Shown piece by piece: positions 6,663 to 9,599 of a DNA stretch of 9,599 bases. The position numbers and the translations under genes are program-made. This stretch comes from Alphaproteobacteria bacterium. GTDB lineage: Bacteria > Pseudomonadota > Alphaproteobacteria > MED-G09. The stretch spans positions 1 to 9,599 of the forward strand of contig JABHUT010000019.1 in assembly GCA_018658685.1 (NCBI GenBank), written 5' to 3'. Position 1 is the stretch's first letter; each line of letters starts with the position of its first letter. The notes beneath the pieces were generated by a model. It did no database searches. It worked only from the letters and a program-made list of their open reading frames with translations, and was not told the DNA's origin.

Positions 6663-6687
6663 AAGATAATTATTAATTAATTATCTT
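6663..6687. repeat. Perfect 10-bp AT-rich inverted repeat in front of hspQ
   Basis: AAGATAATTA (6663-6672) and TAATTATCTT (6678-6687) are exact reverse complements around a 5-base centre. On the hspQ strand the repeat ends 8 bases before the GGAG site, so it could be a leader hairpin or an operator. On the same strand CTTGAA (6691-6686) overlaps its outer edge and resembles the -35 element of heat-shock sigma factor RpoH promoters, but no convincing matching -10 is seen. It is not followed by a T-run in either direction, so it is not a classical terminator. Confidence 0.55.
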
Positions 6688-6718
6688 CAAGGTGTTTTTT
6701 AAAAATTATTTCATAAAA

Positions 6719-6746
6719 TTTACAATTATATATATATTTGTATAAG
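6719..6746 (+). promoter_or_regulatory. Predicted promoter of the flavin oxidoreductase-thioesterase pair
   Basis: TTTACA at 6719-6724 (five of six consensus -35 bases) and TATAAG at 6741-6746 (five of six -10 bases) are 16 bases apart. Transcription would start near 6753, about 26 bases before the ATG at 6779. The spacer is a run of TA repeats. The region is very AT-rich, so a chance match cannot be excluded. Confidence 0.45.
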
Positions 6747-6778
6747 TTGTTCTAATCCAAAAAAAATTATGAGTTACA

Positions 6779-7885
6779 ATGAATAAATATATTAAAAAAT
6801 TATTTAGCCCTTTATTAATTAATAAATTAGAAATTCCTAATAGAGTAGTGATGGCTCCAATGACTAGATCTAAATCACCAAACAGTATTCCTGGTGAAGA
6901 TGTGGCATTATATTATAAAAGAAGAGCTGAAAATGGTGTTGGATTAATCATAACTGAAGGTACAACTGTTGGTACACCAAATTCATCTGATGATACGAAT
7001 ATTCCATCTTTTCATGGAGAAAAACCTTTAGCTGGCTGGAAAAATGTTGTGGAGAATGTTCACGAAGTAGGTGGATTAATATTTCCCCAAATTTGGCATC
7101 AAGGAACTTTAAGAAGAGCAGATACAACTTGGAATTCTGATTTTCCTTCTTGGGGCCCTTCAGGCTTAGCTTTAGTAGATAAAAAGGTTTCAGAGCCGAT
7201 GACTTTAGATGAAATTGAAATTTCGATCGATGCCTTTGTAAAAGCTATTTATTCTGCAAGAGAGTTAGGGTTTGATGGTGCTGAGATTCATGGAGCACAT
7301 GGCTATTTATTAGATCAGTTTTTTTGGGAAGGTACTAATATCCGTAGTGATGATTGGGGTGGTATTTCTATTGAAGAGCGAACAAAGTTTTCTACAGAAA
7401 TAGTAAGAAGATCTCGTGAGGAGGTTGGCGATGACTTTCCTATTATTTTTAGATTTTCTCAATGGAAACAACAGGATTTTTCTCATAAGATGGCAAAAAC
7501 ACCAGAAGAATTAGGTAAATTTTTAATGAACCTTTCCAACTCAGGTGTGGATTGCTTCCATTGTTCGCAAAGAAGATTTTGGAATAATGAGTTTGACGGT
7601 TCAGAGCTTAATTTAGCTGGGTGGACAAAGAAATTAACAAAAAAACCATCTATAACAGTTGGAAGCATAGGATTAACTGAGGACTTTATAGAGACTTTTA
7701 AAGGAAAAGAGTCTAAGCCCACTGATATTTTAGGTCTTTTAGAACGTTTATATGAAGATGAATACGACTTTGTTGCCATTGGTAGAGCTTTAATTTCTAA
7801 TCCCGATTGGGTTTCTCTAGTTAAAAATGAGGATTATGATAAAATTAAAATATTTACACCTAAGGATTTAGAAAGTTTAATATAA
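6779..7885 (+). CDS. FMN-dependent NADH:flavin oxidoreductase, old yellow enzyme family
   Basis: A 368-residue single-domain TIM-barrel protein of COG1902 type. It lacks the C-terminal iron-sulphur and FAD domains of 2,4-dienoyl-CoA reductase, so it is an OYE-like ene-reductase. Motifs: LFSPLLINKLEIPNRVVMAPMTR (8-30, flavin-site start), TEGT (59-62), QIWHQG (104-109), the active-site strand IHGAHGYLLDQF (170-181) with the H171/H174 pair that binds the electron-withdrawing group of the substrate and Y176 as likely proton donor, GTNIRSDDWGG (185-195), VGSIG (294-298) and VAIGRALISNPDW (332-344) for the FMN phosphate. The family reduces activated C=C bonds with NAD(P)H in the cytoplasm; the physiological substrate is unknown. 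Start: first ATG of the frame, with only a weak GAG five bases upstream. The thioesterase gene follows after one base. Identification of the family is firm, the role is not. Confidence 0.92.
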   Translation: MNKYIKKLFSPLLINKLEIPNRVVMAPMTRSKSPNSIPGEDVALYYKRRAENGVGLIITEGTTVGTPNSSDDTNIPSFHGEKPLAGWKNVVENVHEVGGLIFPQIWHQGTLRRADTTWNSDFPSWGPSGLALVDKKVSEPMTLDEIEISIDAFVKAIYSARELGFDGAEIHGAHGYLLDQFFWEGTNIRSDDWGGISIEERTKFSTEIVRRSREEVGDDFPIIFRFSQWKQQDFSHKMAKTPEELGKFLMNLSNSGVDCFHCSQRRFWNNEFDGSELNLAGWTKKLTKKPSITVGSIGLTEDFIETFKGKESKPTDILGLLERLYEDEYDFVAIGRALISNPDWVSLVKNEDYDKIKIFTPKDLESLI

Positions 7886-7886
7886 T

Positions 7887-8270
7887 ATGAATGATGATCA
7901 AAAAATAATCATGCCTAATGGTGGTGTTATTCTGAATAGGGTTCATTTAGAGATCGGGGATGGCTTTGTAAGGCATTCCTATGAATTAGACGAACGTTTT
8001 ACTAATAGAAGAAATTTTATAATGGGTGGTTTTTTATCAACTATGCTTGATGGTCTTTGCGGACATGCGCTTCATACAGTTCATGATAAACAACATGTTA
8101 CGCTTGAACTTAAGACTATATTTTTGGCAGCTGCGAAAGTAGGAAAGTTTATTGGAGAAGGTAAGGTTATCAAAGTAGGAAAAAGTATTGGTTTTTCTGA
8201 GTCTACATTATGGGATGAATCAAATATTGAAATTGCAAAAGCTTCAGCAACATTTAAGATTCTTAAATAA
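7887..8270 (+). CDS. PaaI-type hotdog-fold thioesterase
   Basis: A 127-residue hotdog protein of the PaaI/YbgC-like acyl-CoA thioesterase group. Conserved features: N-terminal strand VHLEIGDGFVRHSYEL, the helix segment NFIMGGFLSTMLDGLCGHAL (43-62) with D55 as the likely catalytic acid, then VTLELKTIFLAAAKVGKFIGEGKV (the central strands), and VGKSIGFSESTLWD with IAKASATFKIL at the end. Length matches the family (about 120-150). These tetrameric cytoplasmic enzymes hydrolyse acyl- or aryl-CoA thioesters, often to free CoA from dead-end products. The ATG lies one base after the stop of the flavin oxidoreductase, so the two are surely co-transcribed and probably translationally coupled. The stop is 3 bases from the convergent acyl-CoA synthetase stop. 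Substrate not predictable. Confidence 0.85.
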   Translation: MNDDQKIIMPNGGVILNRVHLEIGDGFVRHSYELDERFTNRRNFIMGGFLSTMLDGLCGHALHTVHDKQHVTLELKTIFLAAAKVGKFIGEGKVIKVGKSIGFSESTLWDESNIEIAKASATFKILK

Positions 8271-8273
8271 AAT

Positions 8274-9599
8274 TTAGAACCTTTTTTCCATTTCTTTTCT
8301 TAATTGTAATTTATATATTTTTCCTGAAGCTGTTCTAGGCAGTTGTTTTTTGTGAAAATCAAAAAAAGTTGGAATTTTAAATCCCGCCAAATGATTTTTT
8401 AAATAATCTTTAATATCTTCCTCCTTAATTTCTTTTTTATCTTGTATTGTAAGGGAACAACAAAGTATCTCTCCTAGCCTTTCATCAGGGATTCCATAAA
8501 CACTTGCTTCAAGAACATAAGGATGGCTATTGATGGAGTCCTCAACCTCTAAGCAGGAAATATTTTCACCTCCGCGTATTACTATATCTTTTGCTCTATC
8601 AACTATAAAAAGATAATTATCTTCATCTAAAAATCCTATGTCTCCTGTTTTGAACCATCCTTTATAAAATGCCTCATTTGTTGCGTTTTTATCATTCCAA
8701 TAGCATCTAAAGTTTGAAGGAGTTTTTATGTATATTTCTCCTGAAATACCATTTGGTAATTTTTTATTATTATCATCACAAATTATCATTTCTGTAAGAG
8801 GCTTTGTTGGTTGGCCTGTTGATCCAGGTTTTTCTATATATTCATCTCCTGAAGTTACCGCCCCTGCAGCATTTGTTTCAGTTAAGCCATATCCAAGTCC
8901 AGGTTTTGCATTAGGGAATTCAGTTTTAAGTTTTTTTACATGGGAAGATGGTCTAGCAGCACCTCCGCCTGATAAGTCTTTTAAAGATGATAAATCAAAA
9001 TCATGTCTATTTGGGTGGCGCATTATTTCCAGTGTCATTGTGGGAACACCACTAAGACTAATTATTTTTTCAGATTCTATTAATTTAAGTGCCTTAAGGG
9101 GGTCCCATTTATAAAGCATAACCATTTTTCTTCCTGAAAGAAAGGACAGCATGAACTGACTATGACTTCCCGTAACATGAAACAAAGGTACTGTTATCAT
9201 ACAGGAAGGCTGTATGGTGATATCAGCTTCTATCTTATCCCTTATTCCTCTAGCAATAGAAACGACCATCCATTGTAGTAAGGTAGAAATGATTGACCTA
9301 TGTGTTGAGCATACTCCTTTTGGATGTCCGGTTGAGCCTGATGTATAGAAAATTGTTGCATCATCATCAGGGTTAATTTCAATATTAGGCATTTTCAATT
9401 TTGAGAATGGCTTTATTAAATTATCCCAGTTTAGATCATCACTAGTGTTACATCTAATCGATATTAGACTCAAATTATCAGTATCAGCAAAGGTCTCAAT
9501 TAAGTCATAGCGTTTGTCATCAACTATAATAATTTTTGCTCCACAGTTCTCAATCCCATATTTTAATTCATCTTTAGTCCACCAGCTATTTAAAGGAAC
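8274..9599 (-). CDS. Acyl-CoA synthetase (class I AMP-dependent ligase), 5' end outside the window
   Basis: The reading frame is open to the edge of the window: 441 residues are visible, beginning VPLNSWWTKDEL, a segment normally near residue 90-110, so roughly 100 N-terminal residues are missing. The family joins a carboxylic acid to CoA through an acyl-adenylate. Motifs, numbered from the window edge: P-loop YTSGSTGHPKG (85-95), GYGLTET (236-242), the adenylate-binding GWFKTGDIG with D320, hinge-type DRAKDIVIRGGENIS (334-348), and PRTASGKIYK with catalytic K427. VPLNxWW is common in long/medium-chain fatty-acyl and similar ligases; the acid used cannot be told. It converges on the thioesterase with a 3-base gap and no visible terminator between them. 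A TTG at 9473 could look like a start, but the conserved upstream residues show it is internal. Confidence 0.9.
   Translation of the reverse strand, partial: VPLNSWWTKDELKYGIENCGAKIIIVDDKRYDLIETFADTDNLSLISIRCNTSDDLNWDNLIKPFSKLKMPNIEINPDDDATIFYTSGSTGHPKGVCSTHRSIISTLLQWMVVSIARGIRDKIEADITIQPSCMITVPLFHVTGSHSQFMLSFLSGRKMVMLYKWDPLKALKLIESEKIISLSGVPTMTLEIMRHPNRHDFDLSSLKDLSGGGAARPSSHVKKLKTEFPNAKPGLGYGLTETNAAGAVTSGDEYIEKPGSTGQPTKPLTEMIICDDNNKKLPNGISGEIYIKTPSNFRCYWNDKNATNEAFYKGWFKTGDIGFLDEDNYLFIVDRAKDIVIRGGENISCLEVEDSINSHPYVLEASVYGIPDERLGEILCCSLTIQDKKEIKEEDIKDYLKNHLAGFKIPTFFDFHKKQLPRTASGKIYKLQLRKEMEKRF

Noticed and set aside
6725..6740. TA-repeat tract as a phase-variation repeat.
   Set aside because: The uninterrupted TA run is short and lies in a generally AT-rich promoter spacer; length variation here is not supported by anything in one sequence.
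8728..9114. Long open frame on the plus strand inside the acyl-CoA synthetase gene.
   Set aside because: It is antisense to conserved AMP-ligase motifs, has a Pro/Ser/Phe-rich composition typical of a shadow frame, and resembles no family I know. The same reasoning removes the open frames at 371-592, 1494-1763, 2557-2835, 4463-4735, 5353-5568, 5696-5902 and 7483-7779.
9471..9473. TTG at 9473 as start of the acyl-CoA synthetase.
   Set aside because: The frame continues upstream to the window edge through conserved family sequence (VPLNSWW), so the true start lies outside the window.

Overview
The window is an AT-rich stretch (by eye about one third G+C) of a bacterial chromosome, tightly packed with chromosomal housekeeping, regulatory and acyl-CoA-type genes. 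The fused ispDF gene, the order ispDF-pgpA-cinA on one strand next to ntrBC on the other, and the HspQ sequence type all point to the Alphaproteobacteria. The low G+C, short or overlapping gene junctions and lack of mobile DNA suggest a streamlined, probably marine, lineage. A true NtrB/NtrC pair argues against typical SAR11, which as far as I recall carries NtrY/NtrX but not NtrBC. I cannot place the lineage further from sequence alone.

Layout. Bases 1-1870 (minus strand) hold an operon-like run: ispDF (isoprenoid precursor synthesis, MEP pathway), pgpA (phosphatidylglycerol synthesis) and the first half of cinA/pncC, which leaves the window at base 1. Bases 1871-1954 are a divergent promoter region with a good sigma70-type promoter for ntrB. 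A perfect 6+5+6 palindrome with the spacing of an NtrC operator lies between its -35 and -10. Bases 1955-4479 (plus) hold ntrB and ntrC, overlapping by 4 bases. After a 20-base gap comes an alpha-methylacyl-CoA racemase (4500-5588). Converging on it from the minus strand are a left-handed beta-helix acyltransferase (5593-6312, no ATG start available) and hspQ (6318-6644). Bases 6645-6778 form a second divergent promoter region, with a perfect 10-bp inverted repeat just in front of hspQ. On the plus strand follow an old-yellow-enzyme-type flavin oxidoreductase (6779-7885) and a hotdog thioesterase (7887-8270), one base apart. An acyl-CoA synthetase (8274-9599, minus, 5' end beyond the window) converges on them.

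How the genes may work together. ispDF and pgpA serve lipid and isoprenoid supply. NtrBC would sense nitrogen status and drive sigma54 promoters, and the palindrome suggests it controls its own operon. The racemase, ene-reductase-like flavoprotein, thioesterase and acyl-CoA ligase could all act on acyl-CoA or branched/unsaturated substrates, but they lie in separate transcription units and a common pathway is only an inference. I found no mobile element, CRISPR array, RNA gene or phage gene, and no clear evidence of a wholly new system. The most useful leads are the candidate NtrC operator, the altered IspF cavity residues and the structured hspQ leader.
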